A DNA stretch of 60,046 nt from an uncultured Clostridia bacterium (GCA_946542235.1 CAMNKK010000005.1:1-60046); one strand, 5' to 3'; shown: positions 1 to 9,312, counted from the stretch's first letter. The notes: a model not told the origin generated them from the letters alone. A program made the numbers and translations.

Positions 1-124
1 TCCGGAGTTTTTCTTATCGTATCACAAAAAGGGAAGGGAACGCAACGGAGAAAGCGCCGGGAGGCCGCGGATGTGCCCGCGGCCGGAGCGGAAAAGCGGC
101 GGCGAATGAAAGGAGAAAGGCAGC
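1..124. other. Leader region with a hairpin upstream of the first gene
   Basis: No gene is supported here. The stretch holds a GC-rich inverted repeat (8-base arms at 63-70 and 77-84, loop ATGTGC) and the ribosome binding site of the next gene (AAAGGAG at 108-116). The hairpin has no T-run after it, so it looks more like a 5' leader structure than a terminator. No clear promoter is visible; transcription may enter from left of the window. Confidence 0.4.
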
Positions 125-820
125 ATGGAAGACAGGGAGCTGGTGCTGAAATACGCGCCGATCATTTATTTTGACAGCGGGGAGACGATTTTTCCCCGGG
201 CGGTGGGATATACGATTTTCACCCGGACGGCGCGGAGCGCCTCCTTTCCCGGGAGGGAGGTGCCGGTGCCGGAGGGAGCACGGGTCCTGGAATACGCCTA
301 TTACTACGATTATGACATTGAGCATATGTATGACCTGGAACACATCTGGGTCACGGTGGACGGGGACGGAAAAGCCGCGGCCGCCCAGGGAAGCTTTCAC
401 GGAAAGTATCTGGAGATGCTGATTCCCGGGCTGCACGGCGCCCTGGCTCCCGAAGGAAACAGGGTGCAGGTTTTCTGTCAGCCGGGAAAGCACGCCTTTC
501 TGCCCGCGGGGGATCTGGCGCGGATCGTGCCGGGATGGGAGCGCTGCTGCCTGGAGGGAGCCGGGGGGCCCGTGCTGATCGGCAACCCCTTCAGCGCAAA
601 GTATGCCCCGGAAGGAAAGGATCTGTTTATTCCCCGGCCGGAGGACGATGAACACAGCCGCAGGTATCTGCGGGAGAAGCTGGCCTTCCGCCCCACGCTG
701 CAGTACGTCCGCAGGGAGCTGGATCCGGGAATCTACCGGACCTGGAAGGAGCTGTATGAACTGATTCCGGAATGGATCCGGGCGGAATGCCGGCGGCTGG
801 AGCGCCTGTACGGGGACTGA
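125..820 (+). CDS. Unrecognised 231-residue cytosolic protein, first gene of the mannosidase operon
   Basis: I do not recognise the family with confidence. The protein has no signal peptide or membrane segment. It opens with a hydrophobic strand (YAPIIYFDSGE, residues 10-20), has a central acidic and His-rich block (EHMYDLEH, 66-73), a conserved-looking FHGKY (91-95) and a PGKHA motif (120-124), and a basic helical tail. The pattern of acid-His blocks followed by H-G and G-x-H-A is loosely reminiscent of Vps62/NPP1-type folds, but this is only an impression. Start ATG follows AAAGGAG with good spacing. Only 28 bases separate it from the alpha-mannosidase gene, so the two are probably cotranscribed and a role in glycan use is plausible. 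Confidence 0.6.
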   Translation: MEDRELVLKYAPIIYFDSGETIFPRAVGYTIFTRTARSASFPGREVPVPEGARVLEYAYYYDYDIEHMYDLEHIWVTVDGDGKAAAAQGSFHGKYLEMLIPGLHGALAPEGNRVQVFCQPGKHAFLPAGDLARIVPGWERCCLEGAGGPVLIGNPFSAKYAPEGKDLFIPRPEDDEHSRRYLREKLAFRPTLQYVRRELDPGIYRTWKELYELIPEWIRAECRRLERLYGD

Positions 821-848
821 TTCTCAGAGAAAGGGAACGGAACAGAAC

Positions 849-3800
849 ATGTATGACATGGGCAGACAGGCGGCGCAGCGCCTGCGGATGTGGATGGAAG
901 AGATGCCGGCGCATCTTTATACCCCGGTGGGAACGGCGGAGTTTCGGTTTTTTACCACCGCGGAACGACTGTCCGCCGAGGAGGCGGACCGGCATGAAAG
1001 CAGGCCGTGCCCGCCGGGGACAGCCTGGGGGATGAAATGGGAATACGCCTGGTTTGCCGGGGACGCCGTGCTGCCGGAAGGCTGCGAAGGACGCCGGGTG
1101 ATCCTGCTGTCCGGAACCGGCGGAGAGCAGCTGGTGTACGCCAACGGCCGGGCGGTCGGATCCATCGACCGGAACCACAGCTATGTGACCCTGACGAGAA
1201 AGGGCCGGGCAGGGGAGCGCTTCCATCTGCAGATCGAGAGCTATGCCGGCCACGGTCCCCGGCTGGAAACGCTGGGGCCCTGCCCGCCGGAACGGCCGGC
1301 CATCGCCCCGGTGGAGGCGCCCCAGTGCAGGACGGAGCAATCCGTGATCGCGGTGTGGAACGAGGAAGCCTATCAGCTGATGATGGACGCGGAAGCGCTG
1401 GAGAAGCTGCTTCGGGTGCTGCCGGACAGGAGCCTGCGAGCCATGAAGGTGGCGAAGGCGCTTCAGCGGTTTACCCAGACCGCGGACTTTGAGATCCCGG
1501 ATCCCGCGGAGCGGGAGAAAAGCTTTCGGGAGGCCAGGGCGGTGCTGCGGGAGGCGCTGGAATGCCGGAACGGCTCCACCGCGCCGGTGATGTGGGTGCT
1601 GGGACAGTCGCATATCGACCTGGGCTGGCTGTGGCCGGTGGAGGAAACCTTCCACAAATCTGTCCGGACCTATTCCAATCAGCTGGCGCTGATGGAGGAA
1701 TATCCCGAGTACCGCTTTCTGCTGTGCGAGCCCGCGCTGCTGGACATGCTGAAGGAGCGGGACCCGGAGGTGTGGAACCGTGTCAGGGAAGCGGCCCGGC
1801 GGGGCCAGATGGTGCCGGAAGGCGCTTTCTATGTGGAATGCGACACCAACCTGCCCTCGGGGGAAAGCCTGATCCGCCAGCTGATGTACGGGCTCCGGTG
1901 GTTCCGGGAGGAAATGGGGACGGAGACGCAGGTCGCCTGGCAGCCGGATACCTTCGGCTTCACGGCTGCGCTGCCGCAGATCCTGAAAAAGATGGGCATC
2001 CGTTATTTTGCGACGGAGAAGCTGCTGCGCGCCGATCCGGAGACCCAGCGCTTTCCCTGGCAGAACTTTGTCTGGGAAGGGCTGGACGGCAGTACGGTGG
2101 AAGCCCTGTCCTTCTTCAAGGCCAACGCCCCGGTGGACCCGTCGCTGCTGCACCGGCGGTGGGAACAGGAGCGAACCCAGGAAACCGGGATCGACACCAT
2201 GCTGTATACCTTCGGATACGGAGACGGCGGCGGCGGGGCGACCAGGGACATGCTGGAGATGCTGCGGAGAACCGAAAACCTGGAGGGCGCGCCCCGGACC
2301 CGGTGGGGCGGGCTGCGGGAGTTCTTTGAGGAAACGTCCCGCCAGGCGGAGGGAAACCGATGGACGGGAGAACTGTACCTGGCGTGGCATCGGGGTACCC
2401 TGACATCCCAGCGGAGGCAGAAGGCGGCCATGCGCCGGGCGGAGTTTGCCCTGGCGGAAGCGGAGCGGCTGCTGGCGATGCTGCCGGAGGAGGCGGCGGC
2501 CCGGAAGGACCGGATGGAAGCCCTGTGGAAGAAGCTGATGCTGAACCAGTTCCACGACATCGCCGGCGGCGTGGGCATCGCAAGGGTGCACAGGGAAGCG
2601 GAGCGGGATCTGCGGGAGATCCGGGAGGAGCTGGAACCGCTGTGCGACGGCTGGAGGAGGAGCATTTTCGGCGTCCGGGATGGGGAGGGAACCACGCTGA
2701 TCAACCCGCTGCCCTGGCCCCGGAAGGAATGGGTGACGCTGCCGGACGGACGGGAAATCTATGCCTGTCTGCCCCCGGCGGGCGCCGTATCCGCGGAGGA
2801 AGCGGCGGAGGAGGTCCCGGAGACCATAGGCGTCACGGAGACGGAGGAAGGCTGGATCGCAGAGAACCGGATGATCCGGCTGCGGCTGGGCCGGGACGGC
2901 GTCATTCTCGGGCTGAAGGATCTGGAAACCGGCACGGAAATGCTGGAAAGCGGCCAGCGGATGAATGACTGGCGGCTGTATCGGAACATCCAGACGGTTT
3001 ACGACGCCTGGGAGATGGACCGGAACTGGCGGGAGGAGATCATCCCCGGCGCGGTGGAGGCGCGGACGGAGCTGACCCGGAGGACGCCCTTCCTGGCGGA
3101 ATTCACCGTGGAGCGCAAATTCGGGAACAGCAGCTCGGTGCAGAAGATCCGGATCCGAAGCAATCGGAGGCTGGTGGAATTCGACACGGAGGTAGACTGG
3201 CAGGAACGCCGGAAGATGCTGAAGACGCACTTCGAGAGCAATATCCTCTGCGAAAACGCGGTCCATGAGATTCAGTTCGGCCAGATCGCGCGGCCCTGCC
3301 ATCATTCCCATCCCTTCGCGGCGGACCGCTACGAGGTCTGCAATCACCGCTACAGCGCCCTGTGCGAGGCGGAGCGGGGATTTGTCCTGCTGAACGACGG
3401 CATCTACGGCATCTCGAGCGACCGGGGGGAGCTGGCCCTGACGCTGCTGCGCGCCCCGCTGGTGCCGGACGATACCTGCGACCGGGGACGGCATCACTTT
3501 GTATACGCCCTGATGCCCTTCGCGGGCTCTCTCGTAAAGGCAAACCCTGCCCGGGCCGGGTATGAGCTGAATGTGCCGGCGGCCGCGCTGAAGGGGCGGG
3601 CGGAAAAACGGAGCGGAATCTGGTGTGAGGGCGAAAGCGTCCTGCTGGAGGCGGTGAAGCCGGCGGAGGACGGGAATGGCCTGATTCTCCGCCTGTATGA
3701 GAGCATGGGCACGGCCGGGGAGGGCTGCCTGCATCTTCCCTTCACGGGGGAGGTATACGCCTGCGCCATGACGGAGGAAAAGGGGGAAAGCCTGGGAACG

Positions 3801-3878
3801 GGAGACCTGTTCCGGCTGCGGCTGAAGCCCTATGAGATCGTTACGCTGCGCGCGGTTCCGGAAGGAAAATTTCCTTAA
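849..3878 (+). CDS. Class II alpha-mannosidase (GH38)
   Basis: Predicted to hydrolyse terminal alpha-linked mannose from glycans by a retaining mechanism. The GH38 catalytic barrel is shown by the HIDLGWLWP motif (His255, Asp257; zinc ligands in this family) and by WQPDTFGF, whose Asp367 aligns with the nucleophile. A second zinc-site stretch (NQFHDI) lies around residues 560-565, and a long beta-rich C-terminal half follows as in other GH38 enzymes. At 1009 residues it is full length. There is no signal peptide, so it acts in the cytosol on imported oligosaccharides. It follows the 231-residue gene by 28 bases and precedes a fresh promoter for the next operon. Substrate linkage (alpha-1,2/1,3/1,6) cannot be read from sequence. 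Confidence 0.92.
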   Translation: MYDMGRQAAQRLRMWMEEMPAHLYTPVGTAEFRFFTTAERLSAEEADRHESRPCPPGTAWGMKWEYAWFAGDAVLPEGCEGRRVILLSGTGGEQLVYANGRAVGSIDRNHSYVTLTRKGRAGERFHLQIESYAGHGPRLETLGPCPPERPAIAPVEAPQCRTEQSVIAVWNEEAYQLMMDAEALEKLLRVLPDRSLRAMKVAKALQRFTQTADFEIPDPAEREKSFREARAVLREALECRNGSTAPVMWVLGQSHIDLGWLWPVEETFHKSVRTYSNQLALMEEYPEYRFLLCEPALLDMLKERDPEVWNRVREAARRGQMVPEGAFYVECDTNLPSGESLIRQLMYGLRWFREEMGTETQVAWQPDTFGFTAALPQILKKMGIRYFATEKLLRADPETQRFPWQNFVWEGLDGSTVEALSFFKANAPVDPSLLHRRWEQERTQETGIDTMLYTFGYGDGGGGATRDMLEMLRRTENLEGAPRTRWGGLREFFEETSRQAEGNRWTGELYLAWHRGTLTSQRRQKAAMRRAEFALAEAERLLAMLPEEAAARKDRMEALWKKLMLNQFHDIAGGVGIARVHREAERDLREIREELEPLCDGWRRSIFGVRDGEGTTLINPLPWPRKEWVTLPDGREIYACLPPAGAVSAEEAAEEVPETIGVTETEEGWIAENRMIRLRLGRDGVILGLKDLETGTEMLESGQRMNDWRLYRNIQTVYDAWEMDRNWREEIIPGAVEARTELTRRTPFLAEFTVERKFGNSSSVQKIRIRSNRRLVEFDTEVDWQERRKMLKTHFESNILCENAVHEIQFGQIARPCHHSHPFAADRYEVCNHRYSALCEAERGFVLLNDGIYGISSDRGELALTLLRAPLVPDDTCDRGRHHFVYALMPFAGSLVKANPARAGYELNVPAAALKGRAEKRSGIWCEGESVLLEAVKPAEDGNGLILRLYESMGTAGEGCLHLPFTGEVYACAMTEEKGESLGTGDLFRLRLKPYEIVTLRAVPEGKFP

Positions 3879-3926
3879 GTTATTCTCAATTTACTCAAAA
3901 TAAACTCAAAGATTAACAACAATTTA

Positions 3927-3955
3927 TTGACAAGCTGATCTGAAACGGATAAAAT
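3927..3955 (+). promoter_or_regulatory. SigA-type promoter for the toroid enzyme/ABC transporter operon
   Basis: TTGACA at 3927-3932, a 17-base spacer and TAAAAT at 3950-3955, in an AT-rich gap of 154 bases. Two copies of TGTGAATG exactly 10 bases apart (3976-3983 and 3986-3993) lie just downstream of the expected start site and could be an operator. Confidence 0.8.
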
Positions 3956-4032
3956 GGAGTCAGCAGACGAAGATATGTGAATGTTTGTGAATGGTTCGCG
4001 AATTGCCCGGTCCATGAAGGAGGGTCGCTTCC

Positions 4033-5694
4033 ATGCTTTATGAGGAAATGGTTCTCCTGCATGAGCAGAAGACGCGGAAAATACTTTTTTCCCAGGTGAC
4101 CGGCCCCGGCGGGATGCGGGGCGCCTTTCCCGAGGGGGACGGCGTTCCGGATACAAGAAGGTGCGGCTTCGCGCTGGCGCATCTGGCGGAAGCCTTTCTG
4201 ATCCCGGGAAACGGATTTTATCACAGCCCGCGCGTGAAGGATGCGCTGGAAACGGGACTGGCCTTTCTGACTTCCCATCTGCGGCCGGGCGGATGCATGG
4301 ATCTGACCAGCTGCAATTTCGCCTCCGCGCCGGATACGGCCTTTACCCTGAACGAAATCATCGTCGCGTGGTGGCTGCTGGAAAAGGATGAAAGCGGGGA
4401 AGCGGAATGGCTTCGCGCTCCGCTGAAGGCCCTGATCGGGCGCTGCGGCGAGGGCGTGATGAACGGAGGCTTCCATACCCCGAACCACCGGTGGGCGATC
4501 GCCTCCTGCCTGCTGCATGCGGCCCGCATCTGCGGAAGGGACGACTTTTCCCGCCGGGCGCAGACCTATCTGGGCGAAGGCCTGGATATCAACGCCGAGG
4601 GTGAATTCGCGGAGCGCAGCGGAGGAATCTACAACCTGGTGAACGATGACCAGATGATCCGGCTGTATCTGGCGACGGGGGACAGCCGCTATCTGGAGGC
4701 AGCCCGCAGCAATCTGCGGATGATGCTGAGCTATATCGATCCGGACGGCTCCGTTTTTACCGGAAACTCCACCCGGCAGGACCGGGGGAAGAAGGTTTAT
4801 CTGGACGGGTATTACAGACTGTTCCTGCTGACGGGGTATCTGCTGGGGGACGAGGAGCTGGCCGCTTACAGCGAATACTGCCGGGAAACGGCCGCCGCGA
4901 ACGGCCGGACGCCGGACTGCCTGGCCTGGCTGGCGCTGTATCCGGATCTGGAGGAATTCGGCAGGCGGAAAAATCCGGATCTGACCGGAATTCTCCGGTG
5001 CCGGAAGCTGTTCGCTCCCTCCGGTATCGCCCGGATCCGGCGGGGAGACTGGTCCTGCTCCCTGATGCGGGAGAAGCCCGACTTCCTGTATTTCCAGCAC
5101 GGCGGCAGCACGATCTGCCTGGCGGTTTACCAGAACGTATGCGACCGGCGGAACTTCGCGGCGGAAACGCTGGAGGAGACGGAGCGGGGATACCGCATGA
5201 CCGCGAGGGCGGACAGCTGGTATTATCTGCCCTTTGAGGGCAAAGGGCCGGACACCTCGGACTGGTGGGCGATGGACAACGCGCGCACCAGGGAAAGAAT
5301 GGCGGAGGACTCCCTGCGAACCGAAATCGAGGTGATTCCGGAGGAGGACGGGGTCGAGCTGGTCTTCCGCTCGGAGGGGCTGAGCGGCGTGCCGGTGCGG
5401 CTGGAATGGGGACTTCCCGCGGGAGAGAGGCTGCGGAATGAAAATTTCTGCCTCGAAACCAGCCCGGGCGGGCAGATCACCGTCGGCGGAGGACGGCTGG
5501 AGATCGGCAGGGAGGAAGGAGAAATCCTGACCATCGATCCCTGCTTCGCGGAGCATGATTCCCGGGCGAGGATGAGCGGCGCCTTCCAGGCGGCCGGGGA
5601 GCGCTTCACGGTTTACATGACGGCGTTCTCTCCCTTCGAGAGACGGATCCATCTGGGAACGAAGCCGCTGTTTCCGAAATTATTCAGAGCATGA
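4033..5694 (+). CDS. (alpha/alpha)-toroid carbohydrate-active protein of unknown specificity
   Basis: A 553-residue protein without signal peptide. Residues about 1-300 are helix-rich with repeated aromatic and His/Asn patches (for example FHTPNHRW, 146-153, and IYNLVNDDQMIRLY), typical of (alpha/alpha)6-toroid glycosidases and polysaccharide lyases; the last ~200 residues are beta-rich. This two-part layout recalls heparinase II/III-like lyases, but I cannot assign a family or name catalytic residues. The start follows AGGAGGG at about 4018. It is first in the operon with two sugar permeases and a binding protein, so it probably processes the sugar that the transporter brings in. Confidence 0.6.
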   Translation: MLYEEMVLLHEQKTRKILFSQVTGPGGMRGAFPEGDGVPDTRRCGFALAHLAEAFLIPGNGFYHSPRVKDALETGLAFLTSHLRPGGCMDLTSCNFASAPDTAFTLNEIIVAWWLLEKDESGEAEWLRAPLKALIGRCGEGVMNGGFHTPNHRWAIASCLLHAARICGRDDFSRRAQTYLGEGLDINAEGEFAERSGGIYNLVNDDQMIRLYLATGDSRYLEAARSNLRMMLSYIDPDGSVFTGNSTRQDRGKKVYLDGYYRLFLLTGYLLGDEELAAYSEYCRETAAANGRTPDCLAWLALYPDLEEFGRRKNPDLTGILRCRKLFAPSGIARIRRGDWSCSLMREKPDFLYFQHGGSTICLAVYQNVCDRRNFAAETLEETERGYRMTARADSWYYLPFEGKGPDTSDWWAMDNARTRERMAEDSLRTEIEVIPEEDGVELVFRSEGLSGVPVRLEWGLPAGERLRNENFCLETSPGGQITVGGGRLEIGREEGEILTIDPCFAEHDSRARMSGAFQAAGERFTVYMTAFSPFERRIHLGTKPLFPKLFRA

Positions 5695-5758
5695 ACGCGG
5701 GAGAAACCCGCTGAACAAAATCGGATCCGAGTATGAAGAGAAGGAGTGAGGGAGACAC

Positions 5759-6706
5759 ATGACCAACAAAGCTTCGGAGAGGCTCAGACCGGACCGCAGG
5801 GGCTGGCTGAAGCCCTACCTGTCCGGGACCTGGCAGCTGTATGCGATGATGCTGATTCCCATCATTTACATCATCTGCTTCAAGTATAAGCCGATGCTGG
5901 GTATCGTGATGGCGTTCAAGAAGTATACCCCCTTCGGCGGCCGATCCATGTGGGAGATGGAATGGGTGGGCTTCCAGTGGTTTGAGGAAGCGTTCCGGGA
6001 TTCCCTGTTCTGGAAATCCCTGGGCAACACGCTGATCCTGAACCTGGGCGACCTGCTTTTCGGATTCCCCTTCCCGATCATTCTGGCGATCTTCCTGAAC
6101 GAGCTCCGGTCCAACAAGGTCCGGAAGACGACCCAGCTGGCGCTGTACCTGCCGAACTTCCTTTCCTGGGTTATCATCTCCGGTATTACCTCCCAGATTT
6201 TCGCTGCCAGCGGCCTGATGAACAACCTGATCGGAGCCCTGGGCGGAAGCACCGTGCCCTTCCTTTCGGATACGGGTATGTGGCGCGGCGTCTACTGGAT
6301 CATGGGTATCTGGCAGAGCGCGGGCTATTCCCTGATCATCTACCTGGCCGCGCTGATGAGCAACGACCCCTCGCTTTCCGAGGCAGCCTACATCGACGGT
6401 GCTACCCGGATGCAGCGGATCTGGCACGTGACGGTTCCGCAGATCATGCCGACCATTTCCACCCTGCTGATCATGCAGGTCGGCAAGGTCGTGTCCATCT
6501 CCTTCGACCGTCCGTACATGATGCGGAACGCGCTGGTGATCGACGTGGCGCAGGTTATCTCCACCTTTGTGTATGACAAGGGACTGAAGGGCGGACGGTT
6601 TGATTACGCGGCGGCCGTAGGCCTGTTCCAGTCCATCGTGGGTATCGTGCTGATCCTGATTGCCAACCATGCATCCAAGAAAATGGGACAGGAGGGCATT
6701 ATCTGA
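5759..6706 (+). CDS. Sugar ABC transporter permease, LplB type
   Basis: Integral membrane subunit of an importer for a carbohydrate, 315 residues. About six hydrophobic segments are visible, and the cytoplasmic EAA loop (EAAYIDGATRMQRIW starting at Glu208), which docks onto the ATPase, is intact. The N-terminal region (IIYIICFKYKPMLGIVMAFKKY) is typical of LplB-like permeases of complex-sugar importers. Start ATG follows AAGGAG. It overlaps the second permease by one base (TGATG), implying translational coupling. No ATPase gene lies nearby; such systems commonly share an MsmX-like ATPase encoded elsewhere. Confidence 0.93.
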   Translation: MTNKASERLRPDRRGWLKPYLSGTWQLYAMMLIPIIYIICFKYKPMLGIVMAFKKYTPFGGRSMWEMEWVGFQWFEEAFRDSLFWKSLGNTLILNLGDLLFGFPFPIILAIFLNELRSNKVRKTTQLALYLPNFLSWVIISGITSQIFAASGLMNNLIGALGGSTVPFLSDTGMWRGVYWIMGIWQSAGYSLIIYLAALMSNDPSLSEAAYIDGATRMQRIWHVTVPQIMPTISTLLIMQVGKVVSISFDRPYMMRNALVIDVAQVISTFVYDKGLKGGRFDYAAAVGLFQSIVGIVLILIANHASKKMGQEGII

Positions 6707-7635
6707 TGAGTCAGAACAAGAGTACGAAAATATCCTCCCGTCAGGCAGAGAAAAAGGTCCGGGAGGCGACCGGCGAGCTGATTACGCCCGCCGAGAAAAG
6801 ATACCAGCTGGGATGGGCGATCTTCTTCATAATCGTTTCGATCATCGCCATCATCCCGATCATTCGGGTTATTTCGATTTCCTTCTCCTCGAAGGACGCC
6901 ATTCTGAAGGGCAGCGTGTTTGTATGGCCGGTGGGCTTCAATACCGACGCGTACTCCAAGGCGCTGAAGACCGGCAACTTCCTGGGCACCATGGGCTATT
7001 CCATCCTGCTGATGCTGGAGGCCTGTGCCATCAACATGGTGATGACCATCCTGCTGGCGTTCCCGCTGAGCCGGAGAAACCTGCGGAAGAGCGGCCTCAT
7101 CATGACCTTCTGCGTGCTGACCATGTACCTGAACCCCGGCACCATCCCGACCTTCCTGAACGTCCGCGACTTCGGGCTGGTCAACACCATCTGGGCCCTG
7201 CTGGTTCCGGGCGCGCTGAGCGTGTACAACATGATCATTATGCGGACGGCCTTCCGCTCCATCGATGAGTCGCTTTATGAGGCGGCGAGGATCGAGGGCT
7301 GCAGCGAGTTCAGGATCATGTGGCAGATTGCGGTGCCGCTGACGGTGCCCACCATCGCGACCCTGGCCCTGTTCTACGCGGTATCCCGCTGGAACGGCAT
7401 TGAGGACCAGATTTACTACATCAACACCTCGAACCTTTACACGGTGCAGATGACCCTGAAGCAGATGATCGAATCCATCGCCATCTCTGCCGAGGAAGGC
7501 TCCACGACGCAGATGACGCCCGAAAACGTCAAGGCGGCGAGCATTACGCTGTCCATGCTGCCCATGCTGATCGTGTATCCCTTCGTGCAGCGGTTCTTCA
7601 CCCAGGGCATTATGCTGGGTGCGGTAAAAGGCTAA
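6706..7635 (+). CDS. Sugar ABC transporter permease, YtcP/AraQ type
   Basis: Second permease of the importer, 309 residues, with about six membrane segments and the EAA docking loop (EAARIEGCSEFRIMW starting at Glu192). The N-terminus carries a charged cytoplasmic stretch before the first helix. The start overlaps the stop of the LplB-type gene, with GGAGGG upstream. The gap of 56 bases to the binding-protein gene contains a small inverted repeat (AGCCCA/TGGGCT at 7649-7661), a position where such hairpins often stabilise or tune expression of the more abundant binding protein. Confidence 0.93.
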   Translation: MSQNKSTKISSRQAEKKVREATGELITPAEKRYQLGWAIFFIIVSIIAIIPIIRVISISFSSKDAILKGSVFVWPVGFNTDAYSKALKTGNFLGTMGYSILLMLEACAINMVMTILLAFPLSRRNLRKSGLIMTFCVLTMYLNPGTIPTFLNVRDFGLVNTIWALLVPGALSVYNMIIMRTAFRSIDESLYEAARIEGCSEFRIMWQIAVPLTVPTIATLALFYAVSRWNGIEDQIYYINTSNLYTVQMTLKQMIESIAISAEEGSTTQMTPENVKAASITLSMLPMLIVYPFVQRFFTQGIMLGAVKG

Positions 7636-7691
7636 AGTTCAGGATTTGAGCCCATTGGGCTGAATCATATATTAAAAAGGAGGAACACCCC

Positions 7692-9218
7692 ATGAAGAAA
7701 TTCCTTGCAACGCTGCTGGTCATGGCGCTGGCGCTGACGATGTTCAGCTTCCCGGCCATGGCGGAAACCACGACCATCAAGGTCATGCTGTGGGACCGCG
7801 GTGACGCGCCTGCGGGCGGAACCGTTGAAAACAGCAAGATGACCACCTGGATCAATGAGCAGATCGCTCCCCTCGGCATCCAGGTTGAGTTCGTATCCAC
7901 CCCCCGCTCCGGGTCCGATGACAAGCTGATCACCTGGATGGGCGGCGGCTCTGCCCCCGACGTTATCTTCAGCTACGGCCAGAGCACCTTCCTGAACTTT
8001 GCGACCCAGGGCGGCCTGGTTGACCTGGCTCCCGCCATCGCGAAGCTGGGCGAAGGCAACAACATCGAGAAGTATGTCGGCGACGTCATGAACATGGGCA
8101 ACATCGACGGCAAGCAGTACGCTCTGCTGTCCAAGCGCGGCGCCGCGAACCCCCGTCACACCGCCTACATCCGCGCCGACTGGCTGGAGGAGCTGGGACT
8201 GCCCATGCCCACCAACAAGCAGGAGCTGATCGACACCCTGTACAAGTTCAAGGAACTGAAGCCGGACTGCATCCCGTGGGCGATGAACGGCCGGACCGAC
8301 ACCGAGAAGACCTACCTGAACTTCGTCGGCTCCTATGTCACCTTCGCGGACGAGAAGGATCAGTACGACTATTCCGAAGCCTACATCGTGATGCATGACG
8401 GCGCGCTGGAAGGCATCCGTCAGCTGAACAAGCTGTACAATGACGGCATCATCGGCAAGGACTTCGCCACCGACACCACCGAGGATCTGTTCAAGGCCGC
8501 TGTGGCTTCCGGCAACGTCGGCTTCGTGCTGGATGACAACACCCGGATCTTCGACTACATGGAAGCGCTGAACTGCGAGAACGGCGTCCAGGTCCGCACC
8601 ACCTTCGTTCCGATTTCCGTGTTCACCATGGAAGACGGCTCCATCCGCAACCCCTTCGAGTATGCCTACGGCATGTATGTCATGGTTCCGTGGACTTCCG
8701 CCGACAAGGTGGACGCGGTTGTGACCTACCTGAACTGGCTGTGCGATCCGATCGTGGCTGAGAACATCGCCTATGCTCCCGAGCACAAGAACGATGAGAA
8801 CGGCATTGCGATCCCCTTCACCGGCGACGAGCTGTCCGCGATGGGCTACAAGACCACCCTGGACGACTTCAACATCCTGAACAAGCACTTCACCTGGACC
8901 GAAGAGCGCGAAGGCGTCATCGCCGGATATCAGGGCAGCAACATCTTCGAAACCCACGAGTGGTTCGCGAACCTGTATGACACCCTGCAGATCGGCTTCT
9001 TCCGGTATCCCACCATGCCCATGGCTCCCGAAGTGGAAGCTCAGAAGGGCGACATCGTGAAGGCGGATATGATCTCCTACGTGTACCGCCTGATCTCCTG
9101 CCCGACCGATCAGTTTGACAGCCTGGAAGCTGAGCTGAAGGCCAACCTGGTCAACGCGGGCCTGAATGAGATCATCGAAGCCCGTGACGCTTACTATCAG
9201 AGCGTGAAGGGCAACTGA
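7692..9218 (+). CDS. Extracellular solute-binding protein of the sugar ABC transporter
   Basis: Captures the sugar outside the membrane and delivers it to the two permeases. It has a classical signal peptide (residues 1-24, MKKFLATLL then ALTMFSFPAMAE) with likely SPase I cleavage after AMA. There is no lipobox cysteine, which is unusual for a Gram-positive binding protein; how it stays at the surface is not evident. The 508-residue length fits LplA/YtcQ-type proteins. Arginine codons are mainly CGC/CGT (11 of 14, the rest CGG), unlike the CGG/AGG-rich neighbours, a sign of high expression. A strong AAGGAGG site precedes the start and a strong terminator follows. Confidence 0.9.
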   Translation: MKKFLATLLVMALALTMFSFPAMAETTTIKVMLWDRGDAPAGGTVENSKMTTWINEQIAPLGIQVEFVSTPRSGSDDKLITWMGGGSAPDVIFSYGQSTFLNFATQGGLVDLAPAIAKLGEGNNIEKYVGDVMNMGNIDGKQYALLSKRGAANPRHTAYIRADWLEELGLPMPTNKQELIDTLYKFKELKPDCIPWAMNGRTDTEKTYLNFVGSYVTFADEKDQYDYSEAYIVMHDGALEGIRQLNKLYNDGIIGKDFATDTTEDLFKAAVASGNVGFVLDDNTRIFDYMEALNCENGVQVRTTFVPISVFTMEDGSIRNPFEYAYGMYVMVPWTSADKVDAVVTYLNWLCDPIVAENIAYAPEHKNDENGIAIPFTGDELSAMGYKTTLDDFNILNKHFTWTEEREGVIAGYQGSNIFETHEWFANLYDTLQIGFFRYPTMPMAPEVEAQKGDIVKADMISYVYRLISCPTDQFDSLEAELKANLVNAGLNEIIEARDAYYQSVKGN

Positions 9219-9236
9219 TCCCTGACCTGAATCCCT

Positions 9237-9270
9237 GCCGCCCGGCCGCAATGGCCGGGCGGCTTATTTA
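9237..9270 (+). terminator. Rho-independent terminator after the ABC transporter operon
   Basis: Perfect 11-base-pair GC stem (arms 9237-9247 and 9253-9263) with a 5-base loop, followed by TTATTTAT. It separates the sugar transporter from the inositol operon. Confidence 0.85.
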
Positions 9271-9312
9271 TCCGAAATGCTCAAAAGATTACCACAATAA
9301 TATCAAAATGTG

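Noticed and set aside
627..3734. 1035-codon open frame on the minus strand over the alpha-mannosidase
   Set aside because: Low-complexity, Pro/Arg/His-rich product with no family features, fully antisense to a recognisable GH38 gene. It results from strong G/C third-position bias, as do the similar frames over typA/the secreted protein (19399-22572), the toroid enzyme (3913-5652), the clostripain gene (52345-54216) and argS (43239-44459).
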